Below, one piece after another: positions 44,418 to 56,803 of a stretch of 64,000 nucleotides of DNA; the stretch's first letter is position 1; each line of letters begins with the position of its first letter. Origin of the DNA: Lithobates sylvaticus (lineage: Eukaryota > Chordata > Amphibia > Anura > Ranidae); the NCBI GenBank assembly GCA_028564925.1, contig CM053026.1, forward strand, positions 603,188,616-603,252,615. The letters run 5' to 3'. A model generated the notes under the pieces. It searched no databases. It saw only the letters and a list, made by a program, of their open reading frames with translations, and was not told the origin of the DNA. The translations under genes were made by a program, and so were the position numbers.

Positions 44418-44994
44418 TATTACTTAAAGCAGGTCTTCACGTAAAAGAGAAAGCAACACTAATCTGCGGTGGGCAGCATGATTGACGATGGATTTACATC
44501 GGGGGACAGAGTTTTTTATTTTTTAATAAAAGGAATGGTGATGCCAGTGGTCCCTATGGACACTGCAGGTGCCAGCAGCTGTGCCTTCCCTAGGAAACAG
44601 TCACAGAGGGAAATTGTAATTTATAGAAGTGGTAAAAATACTGCTCCCCCGCCCAAAAACATACCACCCAGTTATCCTCAATGAAAAAGGGCTGCAAGCA
44701 TAAAGGCCAACTGGATTTTAAAGGGTGGATTTGGTCTTCTTTAAAGTATAACATTGGCAATGCGTATTAGTTACATATTACTGACACTTCTGCAATCCTA
44801 ATAGTTTTGCAAAAGGTGTGAAGTTATCCAATGGTGTTATATAATTCATGTTAGCTAACTTGCATTGCACTTGCATGAGTTGTCATCTTTTATTAAAAAT
44901 AACTCAAAGTCTATAGATACTTAAAGGTAACACGTCATTGGTAAGAAAAGATGCTGTATATTTCACACATGAACTGCTATTTAGTAGAAGCAAA

Positions 44995-45636
44995 GTCTAT
45001 TTCACACTTAATTTTCTGCTTTTTCCCAATTCTTCACACCGGTAAAGAGTTCTAACTAAACACATTGACCTAGAGGGGTGGGGGATTGTGAAATGAAGCA
45101 CATACATTTTTGTTCCTTTCTCCCCTGGCAAAACATGAATTATACATGGTTGCCTAGGAGATGAGACAGCTTTTCACAAAGTCTGATTCTTAAAAACTCA
45201 GGACAGCAGCAGAATACTTAAATGAACTGCTTTATATACTTTTTTTTTTTTTTTAAAGCTTTTCAATGACTGTGAATGCGACACTGAGAAGAGGGATATA
45301 TTGCTTGAAATTCTGCCTTGTACACACTGGTATTGATGGAAACCAATAAAAGTGTTATAATTTGTTGTCACAATATTTAATTACTATTTAATAAAGTTAA
45401 TTATGCATTTCTGACAGTATAATCTTTTTTCCCTTATTTTACCCACTTTCTCTTTATGTAAATACCGTACGTATGTAAAGATGTGGAGTGATGTATAGCT
45501 ACGTGATGTGGCCCCATAACAAATTCATCAAATTCATCTCTCTTACATAATAAAGACCGATTCACTACTGAGACCCTTGGCCGTCTAAAACAGAAACCAA
45601 GGTCAAAGTGTATTGTTTGTGTTTATAGCAACAAAC
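44995..45636. other. No gene recognised
   Basis: AT-rich with a poly-T run near 45241. Nothing coding or repeated was recognised. Confidence 0.5.
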
Positions 45637-48600
45637 TTAAAGTGGAACTGAGCGCAAAAAATGAAAAATTGAAAACAGGCAGGCTCTGTATTGCAAAAGA
45701 GACACGCAATGCTTCTCCTGCTTAAAATAAGGTTACCTGCCTGTTAACAATCCCCCAGAATATAAATGTTGCTGAGCATGTGCAACTCCGTTTACATTTC
45801 TGGCACACTGGCGGTGTGCTGGGATGCATGACATCCTTCACCGGCCAATAAAGACAGCCAAAGTCCAGCACACAAAAGAAGGCAGGACAGGATGCCAGCA
45901 CTGGCAAGGAGCCTCACAGGCATCGGACTGTTGTAGCATAGGTGAGAATTTGTGCCTTTTTTTTTTTTTTCAAATGTTTTATTTATTCAAAGGACACGGA
46001 AACATGAAATACAACATCCCAATATAACAGAAAAATGCTTAACAATGTGGTTATTGCAGATATAAATTCCTGAGCGCACGTGGGTCGTCTAAATGCCCGT
46101 AGGGAGGGGGGTTCACCAGAAGCCTCTGGGACACCTCCGGTAGCCTTGGTTTCTTCAGCATATCTGCCCTTATTATGTGAAACCCTCTCCTGTTTTCCTA
46201 GTTTAATTAGTTCTCCCACTATATCTTCGGATGGTTCCATGAGTCCAGTCCAGTTTCCGGAAGAATGAGAGAAGAAGAAAGGAAATCAGAGGAGAAGAGA
46301 TAAGACTAAGTAAAGAGGGATGTAGCGGGAGAGTGGACATGTGGGTATGGGAAGTATGGGAGGGTAGGGAAGGGGGAAGGGATTAGGTAGGGAACCAGGA
46401 GGTAGCGATCTTCACTTACCATGTCTTTATCTCTGAGGGCACATGGTCCCTCATCTGCTGCTTATCAATACTCACTATAGTGGGGGCTGTTCTAATTCAG
46501 GGTACCATTCTCCAGAAGTGACTGTCCCTCATCGGAGAAAATAAACATATTCCATCCTAGCCATACCTTAGTGAATTGTTCGTTTTGGTTTCTTGCTGTG
46601 AGGATAAGATCCTCCATTTTTTTGATGTCTTCCACTTTTTTAAGCCACATGCCAATTGTCGGGGGTTGTGTGGACTTCCAGCGCAATGGGATACATGCTT
46701 TGGCAGCATCTAGGAGATGGCGGGTCAGGGACTTTTTGTATCTTTTTTGTGATATTTCAGAGGCATGGAGTAGAAAAAATGCTGGGTCATGCTGAATGTG
46801 ATAGTCTGTAAATGTATTTATCGTTTCCTGTACCGTCTTCCAGAACTGCTCCAGTAGGGGGCAGGTCCAGAAGATGTGGAGAATTGTCCCCTTATCTCTC
46901 AGGCATCTCCAACATCGATCCGATGTTGAGGGGAAAAACTTCTGCAGCTTCGCAGGGGTGTTATACCATCTAGTGACTAATTTGTAGTTTGTCTCTTGCA
47001 TTCTCGTACATATGGAAGATTTGTAAGTAAAATGAAGTATATTCTGTTTTTGGCGCGTCGTGAATGTGCGTTGTATGTCCTTTTCCCAGGCCTCTAGACA
47101 TCTTAATTGGTGCCCTTCCGGTGGTGTGATCAATAATTGGTATGTCATGGACAGGGCGTGTGACAGGACTCCCTCGTCTGAGCAAAGTGCCTCATATGAG
47201 GTCAAGGTTTGGTTGAAGTTACCAGGTGGGGGTAGAGATTTTAAAAAATGGGTCAGTTGAGAGGCCTTTAAAAAATTTAATCGAAACGGGCCTTCAGGGT
47301 TCATAAGTTCGGTAGACGTAAGCCACTTGTCTCCTCTAAGGAAGTGGGAAGCTTGTGTGTATCCCGCTGCTCTAATGGAGCAGAAATCGGGGTCTGTATG
47401 TCCAGGGGAGAACTCTGGGGTACCCAGAATAGGGCGTATCGGAGAGTCCACTGATGTTAGGCGGAGATTTGTGAATAAGGAAGCACAGATACGTGTGGTT
47501 GTCCCTATCAGAGGGTGATTTTTCACATCTCTTGTAAGTACATTTTGACACCAAGGTGCTCTGTCTAGGGGTATGTCGCATTGGGCGTGTTCCAGTCTGA
47601 TCCATAGTTTTGTGTTCTAGGTGTCGATTCCAGTCAATCAGTCTGGTTAGATGTGTAGCTTGATAATATTTGCGGAGGTCTGGTACCGCTAGTCCTCTGT
47701 ATTGTTTTGGTAAGGTCAGTTGACGTTTATCAAGTCTAGGTCTTTTATGCGCCCATATGAAGTTGAGCAATAAGGCTCTGATTTGTTCAAAGTAATGGGA
47801 GGGAATTTGGATCGGGAGGGCCTGTAGTAGGTATAAGAATTTTGGTAGAATGCACATCTTGATTATGTTGCATCTCCCGAACCAGGAGTGCAGTCCTGTG
47901 TGCCATTTGTTAAGAAGGGAGCGAACTGTTGCTAGAAACTGAGGGAAATTCAGGGCAAACACTTGAGAGATTTTAGGTGGGATGTATGTGCCTAGGTATT
48001 TCAGAGCTGTGGTTGTCCACTTAAATTTAAAGTCAGTTTTTAGGGTCTCGAGAAGCTGGGGAAGGATTCCTACGCTCATCGCCTCTGACTTATTGAAATT
48101 TATTTTCATATTCGAGATGTCACCATAAGATCTGAACTCTTGCAGTAGATTTGGGAGGGAGACCTCAGGTTTAGTAAGCACAAACAACATGTCGTCCGCG
48201 TATGCAGCAATCTTCTGGTGTATGTCTCTGAAGGAGATTCCTGTAATATTTGGGTTGGCGCGTACAGTTCGCAGGAAAGGTTCCAGTGACAGGGTGAAGA
48301 GGAGCGGAGACACGTTGACTCGTACCCGAGCCGAGGGATTCGTATATATTGAATAAATCCAGGTCAGCATTTTGTCTCCTAGTCCTATGTACCGCAAAAC
48401 TGAAGACATGAACCTCCAGTTCACCCTGTCAAAGGCCTTCTCCGCGTCCGTGCTTAGGAATAAGCAAGGGGTCTTGTTTCTGTTGACCACATGCAGGAGA
48501 TTAAGTACCTTTATCGTGTTATCTCTCGCCTCTCTATTTTTTACAAATCCCACTTGGTCCAGGTGGATCAAGGGGGGAAGGATACCTTGAATCCTAGAGG

Positions 48601-49879
48601 CCAGTATTTTCCTAAAAATGTTTAGGTCCGCATTGAGCAGTGAGATCGGTCTGTAACTGCCACACTGAGAGGGATCTTTCCCTTCCTTGTGAATCACCGA
48701 TATATGTGCCATGAGAGCTTCTCGCGGAAAAGATGTGTCAGAACCTAATGAGTTGAAAAATTTTAACATGAAATTCCCTAAAGCTGGTAGTAGTAATTTA
48801 TAATATTGGGCCGTGTACCCATCCTGGCCCGGGGCCTTCCCTAACTTTGCCATCCCTACCGCTGTGCGTAGTTCTTCCATAGTGATGGGCTCTTCCAAAG
48901 CCTGGCTTAATTCTGAGGGTATTTTGGGCATGTCTGAGGCAATCAGATAATTCTCAATTTGGGGTAATGTCGGGGCCTGCGTCTGTAAGTTGTATAGGCT
49001 TGTGTAGAATTCTTTGAATTCTCCTGCTATCTCACGTGGCAATGTAACCTTCCGGTTACGGGGTGTAGAAATATGTGGCACATAATTTGCAAGGAGTTGT
49101 TCTTTCAGCGATTTAGCCAGCAGCCTACCACACTTGTCTCCAGACTCATATGATAGCCTGCGGCAAGACTGTATTGCCGCCTTTGCGAGGAATTGCATGA
49201 GGTCAGTAATTTTAGTTCGTAAGAGTCTAATCTCTGTTTCCCCTGAAGGGCTTTGGGCGTGTTTGTGTCTGGCCTCGGCCATATGCAAGTCATTGAGCAG
49301 TGAAGTCAGTTGTATAGTCCGTTGTCTCTTAACCCGAGCTCCATGCTTAATGAGGACTCCGCGGATAACCGCCTTGTGAGCCTCCCACACGTAGCCTGGG
49401 TTGCTGTCAGGGATGTCATTGTTGCTAAGGTAGCCCTCCAATTCCCTTACCACGTCCTTGATTATCGTCTCGTCTTGTAGTAGGCTCTCATTAAGTCTCC
49501 ATGTCCTGTTCTTGGTGGTAAGGTTGTCTGTCAGGGAGTATGTTAAAAGGACTGGGGCAGGTCACTGTGGACGGCGGGGATGGGGCAGGACGTGCTGACG
49601 TGAGAGCAGCACGGAGGGAGGGGCTCGTTCTAGCGGGCGCTGGTATGCGATGTGAGTCGAGAGGAGGGAGCGCGCTGACGATCTATGGAGCGTGAGAGGC
49701 TCCAAGCGCTCACCTGCCGACCCCCTGGAGCCACAAACAAGCCGCCGGAACTATCTCCAAACGGAACGGGCTGAAGGAGACCTGGCGTGCAACAAACTCT
49801 CTCCTCCCCGGTCCTCCCCCCGCCGCAGCCGCCCGCCGCAGCGCTGCCGACTACACGGGGCTTCTCCCCCCTTCACCCC

Positions 49880-50570
49880 AAGGATATCTCGGTCCGTGAG
49901 TATAACGCCTACCCCAGCCCACATTCAGCGCTTTCCTTTAAACGGCAGAAGAGGTAAGCAAGCGCTTGTATAAGATTGGAACGAACAGGGACTGTTTTCT
50001 CTTCTACGTTTTCTTGTGGTGCCTAATTGAACACTGTATACTGGGCCAAAGGAAGAAAAAAAAAAAAGAAAGGGAAAAGTTGGACCTCCCTAAGGTACGC
50101 TAGTTATGTACAAAATATGGGATATCTCTCAATTGCAGTTTCTGTCAATCCTGTAGGGCCGGTTGTATTTTAGTACCCTATAAGTGTGCAGAGCAGAGAG
50201 CTATATTTTGAAGGTGAAACGCACCCCAAAGGATATCTCGGTCTGTGAGTACAACGCTTACCCCAGCCCACACTCAGCGCCTTTCCTTAACGGCTGAAGA
50301 GGCAAGCAAGCGTATATATAGGATTGGAACGAACAGGGACTGTTTGTTTTTTTTTTTATCCACGTTTGCTTTCGGTGCCTTTTGAATACTGTATACTGGG
50401 AAAAAAAAAAAAAAGGGGGGTTGTACCTTCCTAAGGGTTGCTAGCTATGTACAAAATATGGGATATCTCTCAATCGCGGTCTCTGTCAATCCTATAGGGT
50501 TGGTGTATTTTAGTATCCTATAAGTGTGCAGAGCAGAATGTTATAAGTTGAAGGTGAAATGCACCACGAA
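49880..50570 (+). repeat. Two tandem 5'-UTR monomers of LINE C
   Basis: The unit starting AAGGATATCTCGGTC begins at 49880 and 50229 (period 349 bp). Shared marks include TTGGAACGAACAGGGACTGT, CAAAATATGGGATATCTCTC and AGTGTGCAGAGCAGA. Similarity is about 85-90% by eye. The layout recalls promoter monomers of rodent L1 elements. Confidence 0.9.
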
Positions 50571-51527
50571 TAACCCAAGTGCGCCACTGTTAAATTTTTA
50601 TTCGGTTGAAATACCTGAAGCCGGAACTCGCGGACCAGCCCGGGTCCCTGCACTCAGCATAGACTACATTGACGGCATGAATGCTCTTCATACCCCCACG
50701 TCTTAGGGGTGAAGGATCACATACATTATAAAACATACAGGTGCCGACAGGGATAAAGGGGACTCACTGGTAAAACAAAGTATAGGAATACTGCTCCAAT
50801 AGAAGGCGCAAGCTGGTTTTCCCTCTATTCTCTTCCAACCCACGGCCTAGTGGCAGGCTTAGGCAGTTTCCCCATAAAGTAGAAGGCATAAAATCTGGGG
50901 AACAGGAGACAGGGTGGGGAGAAAACAACCCCGATTAAACTCCATGCCCCCAAAATCCACGGTGCAACTTGGTAGGGGTCATATGATAAATCTACCTCTA
51001 CCTCTTTCCACAGATTAGAACTGAATAAGTGGGGTAGATACTCGAAAAAAAGCGGAGGCATCCAGGTCTGATTAAGGATCATTACAATAAACTCTCTGAA
51101 GTGAGGCCACTGTAGAGGACTGAACCAAGGAGCCCTGGGTAAACATCTGGGGATTCCTTATATAAGGGAATAAGCCCTATGCAAGCTCTGCTCCAAAACC
51201 ATCTTCTATTATATTGGGCCTTTCTCCTTCCCTCTACCTCTCCCCCTCTCTTCTCTATAGGGGGCAGACCGAAGTAAGCTATTCAAGCAGGAGCCACAGT
51301 TTGCATAGCTTGATTTCGCCAGCGTTGCTTGCTATATTTCAGATTAATCTCTATTTTTTTTTTTTTTTTTACAACGGAAGGAAGACGCCCCAAGGTGGGG
51401 ATTACAAACCTCCGTCGACAGAGAGACAGGCGGGCCGTCGCTATCTCCCCCCGAACCGTCTCCCCCCAAGTGTGGGAGTGAAAGTAGCAAACTGGGGAAA
51501 AGGATCAGAGGGCCTCGTAAAACTAAT

Positions 51528-52510
51528 ATGAGTCAAGCCCCAAAAAAAGGGCTACCGAAGACCCCTAAAACAGCTTCAAGTACAATAAAACAATACTTGA
51601 AAACAGGAATAAGCCCACATTCTAATCGCTTGGATCAGACACAAAATCCCATTATGGAAAGAAGGAGGGGGAAGGAGAAAAAGGCGGGGGAGAAAGAGGA
51701 CCCCCCTATAGGGGATAGCTCAATGGGGAGTGAAATGGATAGTACCAGAGTTGAAGAACAAGCGGCAATAGCCCAACTGCCGACAAAAGCGGAGATGGCA
51801 GAGATGCTACTAAGAATGGAAAACACCATAAAAAGTGGGAGATTAAATTATTAAGAGAAGACATGGGATCACTACTCACTCGGGTGGAGTCAGTGGAGGA
51901 GAGAGTAGAAATACAAGACCAAGATATCAACAAATTGGATGAGAAGATCAAACTACTTCAAACAACTCTAAGGGAAACTCAATACAAGATCGAGGACCAA
52001 GAAAACAGGAATCGCAGACAGAACCTAAGGTTACGTGCGATTCCTGAACAAAGAGGTGAGGACCTCAGGGAGATTAGTAAAATCATTCTTAGCCCATTTC
52101 TGAGAAACAAGGAGGACCCATTCCCGGGAATTGAAAGAGTCCATCGAGTTGGAAGACCTAATGCAACAGAGGCTGGAAGACCACGCGATATTATTATAAG
52201 ATTTCGTCACTACGATGAGAAAGCAGAGCTCTGGGCAAACTTATATGGAAAAACACCTCTAAAATATAAAGAAGTAGATATACAGATATATGCTGACTTG
52301 GCCCCACAGACACTGGAAAGAAGAAGGCTACAAAAACCCCTATTGGAAGTGATGCGTGCTGCAAATATCAAATATAGTTGGGGGTTCCCAGCCTGCCTGA
52401 TAGGAATAAAAGATGGGAGATCAGCCAGATTGAGATACCCTGAAGAATTGATTAGCTTCTGCGAGAAATTAGAAATACAGGCACCTGAGCTTCCGGGCTG
52501 GGCCCCCTAG
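51528..52510 (+). pseudogene. LINE C ORF1 (Transposase_22-like), one frame shift
   Basis: ATG 51528 opens MSQAPKKGLPKTPKTASST, a basic N-terminus, and runs to a stop at 51852. A single-base slip near 51835 (KSG, then EIKLLREDMGSLL in the next frame) separates it from the rest. That frame has a heptad coiled coil (VESVEERVEIQDQDINKLDE), then QENRNRRQNLRLRAIPEQRG, GRPRDIIIRF, YADLAPQTLERRR and PAC...LRYPEELI, the RRM-like and C-terminal domains. About 327 residues in all, typical of L1 ORF1. Confidence 0.92.
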
Positions 52511-52930
52511 GGTGCGGCGGGGGGGGGGGGGGAAGGAGCTATAAGAGGCTGGGGGAAAGGTAGGATAGACCTCGCATAAACACCTCATGAGACACGCCCG
52601 CATACCCCATACTCCCCACACTAATGGGGAGGTCGGGTAAAGATAGATCTAGGGGACTGAGCCTCACCTCACCTGGGAAGGTAGGAGTTACGAAGTGGGC
52701 CATATTAGGTTATGACCCACTCCGACTCAGGGACCCGAATAAGGGTCAGGGAGGGCGGGGGGAGGGGGGGGTAGGACATGGAGAGAGAGAGGGATGGAAC
52801 AGGAGGGGGGGGGCATAAAAAGGGGGGTAGATTGGGAGGGGGGGTGGGAGGGAGGGAGGGAAGGGGCGGGAGGGCTGCGAAGCATAATGTAAGGGAGGGA
52901 GGGATAAGGAGGACGGGAAATCTCATCGCT
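52511..52930 (+). other. G-rich inter-ORF spacer of LINE C
   Basis: Contains many G3+ tracts (runs of up to about 14 G near 52516 and dense tracts at 52745-52880) on the sense strand, able to form G-quadruplexes. It produces a false Pro-rich frame on the other strand. Confidence 0.8.
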
Positions 52931-52973
52931 GTTTACCTGAAATCAATAGATCCTGAGAACTGCCCAGCCGAAT

Positions 52974-55900
52974 ATGAGGACAGCAACTAAATTTATAACT
53001 TATAACGTAAAAGGTCTCAATACTCCCAAAAAAAGGCATAAAATTCTGGAAGAACTAAAAAACTATGGGGCTGAGGTGGTCTTCTTACAGGAGACTCACC
53101 TCGTACATGAGTCGAATACAAGGCTATCGTCTAGCTCATTCCCAGTATGGTTTTATGGAGATGCAATCACTAGTAGGGCTAGGGGAGTGGCGATTGGCTT
53201 CTCCAAAAATATTGCTTTTGGCTTAGAGGATCGATTGGTCGACCCATTAGGGAGGTATCTCTTCCTCAAGGGAACTATAGGGGGGGGAAAATTCACTTTA
53301 GCTAATATATATGCTCCAAATATTAACCCTATGAAATATTTATGTGAGATTCTTAATAAGCTAAGGGACTTTAGGGAAGGGTACGTTATACTGATGGGAG
53401 ACTTAAACTTTGGCCTGGATCCGGGGCTGGATTCGTCGTCCGGTGCGGGGGGGACGGATAGGAAACAGTTAAAACTGACTAAACAAAAACTTTTTTTAAA
53501 TCAGCTGGTTGATGCTTGGAGGATTCAACATCCTAAAACAAGAGATTATTCCTTCTTTTCCCCCGTGCACGGGATGTACTCCCGCCTCGACTATGCCCTG
53601 GTAGACCATGGACTCCTGGATAGAATTATCAGTACGAACATCGAGGTATTGTCACTGTCTGACCATGCCCCTGTTGTTATGACTTTAGATATCTCGGAAG
53701 GTGGTAGCTTGCCCCCTACCTGGAGATTAAATGAATCCCTATTTCGTAATAAAGAGGTCGTGGAACACGTAAAAGAGGAATTAGAGCACTTTTTTAAACA
53801 GAATGACAATGGAGAAGTAAGCGGAGCGTCGTTATGGGATGCTCATAAAGCAGTTATTAGAGGGATCCTAATCGCAAAAGGTACATGGGTAAAAAAAGAG
53901 AGAACAAAGAAATTAAAAGAACTAATAGAGGAATTAAATCGGGTCGAACAGGAACATAAAGCCTCCCCTGAGGAGGACAGAAACCTATACCTAAAATTAG
54001 TGGCAATAAGAGAACAACTAAAAGAACTCATGGAGCAAGAAACACAAAAATTTTATAATAGAATAGCGAAGGAAAGATACATATGGGGCGACAAACCGGG
54101 TAAACACCTAGCCAGAACTTTACAAAAAAAAAAAACGATTAATTACATAGAAAAAATACGAAATAAGAGTGGAGAGATCAAATACCTATCTACAGACATA
54201 GCTGACTCCTTTAAACAATATTATGAAGATCTTTATACGGTGGTACAGAGGGGAGCCCATATTAGGGAAAACGAAACAAGAACAAAAAGGGGGGACTACC
54301 TAGCCAAAGCAGGACTTAAAAAATTAACTATAGAGGAAAGGGAGATACTAGAGGAACCATTCTCTAGCGAAGAGGTAAGGAGGGCATTGAAGAGCACCCC
54401 GGCAGGAAAGAGCCCTGGGCCGGATGGCTTTACGGCGCTCTATTATAAAACTTTCCAAGAGATACTCGTCCCAAGACTCTGCAACTATTTTAATGGCCTA
54501 GGAGCAGAGTACAGAATGATTGAGGAGTCCTTGACTGCTAGTATCACGGTGATTCTGAAGGATGGAAAAGATGGGTCGGTGTGCTCAGGATATAGACCAA
54601 TCTCATTATTGAATGCAGACACTAAAATATATGCAAAAATATTGGCAGAAAGGGTCAAGGCCCACCTGAGCACACTGATCCATCCGGACCAAGTGGGGTT
54701 TGTAGCGGGTAGGGAGGGCAGGGACAATGGGGTTCGGGCGCTCCTGCTCCTTCAGAGGATTCGGGAGGTGGGGACCCCCGGTCTGCTCCTGTCAATAGAT
54801 GCGGCGGGGGGGGGGGGACTGAAAAAGCCTTTGACAGGGTAGACTGGGGGTTCATGACAGATACACTCGAGTATATGGGCTTCGGCCCCAAGCTAATTCA
54901 ACGTATCAAGGTGCTATACGACCACCCGAAAGCGAAAGTCAAAATCAATGGCATTTCATCACCTCTGTTCGAGATGAGGAATGGGACAAGGCAGGGGTGC
55001 CCATTGTCCCCGCTGCTGTTTGTCTTGACGATGGAACCCCTGCTGGCCACAATTAGAGCTAACCCAGAAGTGGAGGGGATTGAAGCAGGAGGGGATACGC
55101 ACAAACTTTCCGCTTTTGCGGATGACATCCTGTTTTTTATAGGGAACCCGCGGACGTCCATGCCGCACTTACTGTCCGAACTCACACGTTATGGGGAAAT
55201 GTCCAATTTCAGAGTCAACCGTACGAAATCTTTTATCCTGAATGTTAACATAGAAAAGCGCGATCGGCTCTCTCTACAGGAGAGCTTTGACTTTCCTTGG
55301 AGGAAGCAGATCAAGTACCTGGGAATTAACTTAGCTAGTTCGATTAAAAAAATATATAATATCAATTATCTCCCGCTGCTCGATGATGTAAAAAAGAAAT
55401 GTAAAGAATACACCAATAGACCCCTCTCTTGGATAGGCCGCATAAATACAGTCAAAATGATGGTACTCCCGATAATTACATACAAATTTCAGATGTTGCC
55501 TATCCCACTCTCTCCGGCATATTTGAGAAAATTAAAAACCATAATCATAAACTTTATTTGGAATAACAAAAAACACCGGATAGCATTAAAGATACTAAAA
55601 CAAGAAAAAAAACAGGGAGGTCTCGCGGTTCCTGACATAGCTAACTATTACCAAGCGACTGTTCTGTCCAGGATTCCAGAATGGGGCAAGGAGGAGAGGG
55701 ACAAAAGATGGGTCACCCTAGAAAAAGAGATTAGTCAAGCACAGTTGGGTAGAATTATTTGGAATCCACCGACACATAGATCTTTAGACGCAAACACACA
55801 CATTATCACATTAAATGCACTAAAAATATGGGATAAATGGCACAAAAAAGTAAATAGGAATTATAATTCACTATTAATAACACTAAAAGATAACGAATTT

Positions 55901-56803
55901 TTTCAGCCCGGTAGAATAGAGGTAGGGGGGGACTGGATATTGAAAGACGAAACACGATTAAAAGATGTAATGCACGATGGGAAATTAATACCTTTTGAGG
56001 AACTACAAGGTAAGAGGGAAATTCTCAGGCTGGACAGATGGCGGTATCTCCAAATATATCACTTTGTTAAAAGCCTACCTCAGCCTATGAGGCCGGAAGG
56101 GGACATCACATGGCTTGAAAGTATCTGTATGGAACCCAATACAAAAAAAATGATCTCAATGATCTATAAAAAGATGCTTGGGACAGAAAGGGAGGAGATC
56201 CCGCCATATGTCCATAAATGGGAAAGGGAATTTGGTGCATATTTAGACACAGGCACAATAGGGAAAATTATTAGGATGACCCATAGTTCGGCAATAGACA
56301 CCAGGACGGCTGAGGCCAACTATAAATGTCTAGCAAGGTGGTATATCACTCCTGATAAAGTAAGCCGGTACCAAGAGGGATCCTCCCCTGATTGCTGGAG
56401 AGGGTGTAAAGAAAGAGGGACTATGGCCCATATATGGTGGGACTGCAACAAGATTAAAATTTACTGGACAAAGATTTTAGGATACATAAAGGAGATCACC
56501 CTGAAGACTATAGAAAATGACCCTTGGGTGGTCCTGATGCACGCCACAAGGGAAGAGACAAAGCAATACGAAAACTCATTAGTACCACACTTATTAAACG
56601 CAGCAAAGAAACTGATTGCAAAAAGGTGGAGAGAAGCGGAGGCCCCATCCATGTGGGAATGGGTGGACGCCGTCGAAAGTGTGCGACGCATGGAGTCACT
56701 TAAAAGGAATTCTGAGGGTAACAATGAGGAGCTGGGAGGATGCTGGGACAGCTGGAAAAGCTTCAAGAGAACATGGAGTTATGCTGAAGCTATTAGGCCT
56801 TAG
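52974..56803 (+). pseudogene. LINE C ORF2: APE endonuclease, reverse transcriptase, CCHC knuckle
   Basis: The protein nicks the target and reverse-transcribes LINE RNA. ATG 52974 gives FITYNVKGLN, VVFLQETH, ANIYAPN, LMGDLNFGLD, AWRIQHPKTRDYSFFS, YSRLDYALVD and LSDHAPVV: all endonuclease landmarks are present. RT: PGPDGFTALYYK, YRPISLLNADTKIYAKI, DQVGFVAGREGRDN, then SIDA followed by EKAFDRVDW after a ~16-bp G-rich insertion at about 54803-54818 that shifts the frame. Then GTRQGCPLSPLLF, the catalytic FADD (AFADDILFF) and QIKYLGINLASSIK. The C-terminus has CWRGCKERGTMAHIWWDC (CCHC type) and stops at 56803. About 1,270 residues, full L1 length; only the G-run breaks it. Confidence 0.95.

Larger units (their letters stand above)
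43366..44991. mobile_element. Long foldback element
   Basis: Left arm 43366-43594 and 44095-44155; right arm 44690-44991, read inverted. The ends are ACTTCTACTAAATAGCAGTT and its complement. Arms total about 290 bp and are roughly 90% alike by eye. The loop (44156-44689) holds a minisatellite and no transposase. The left arm is interrupted by 500 bp. Confidence 0.88.

Noticed and set aside
52705-52926. Pro-rich minus-strand frame
   Set aside because: Complement of the G-rich LINE C spacer.
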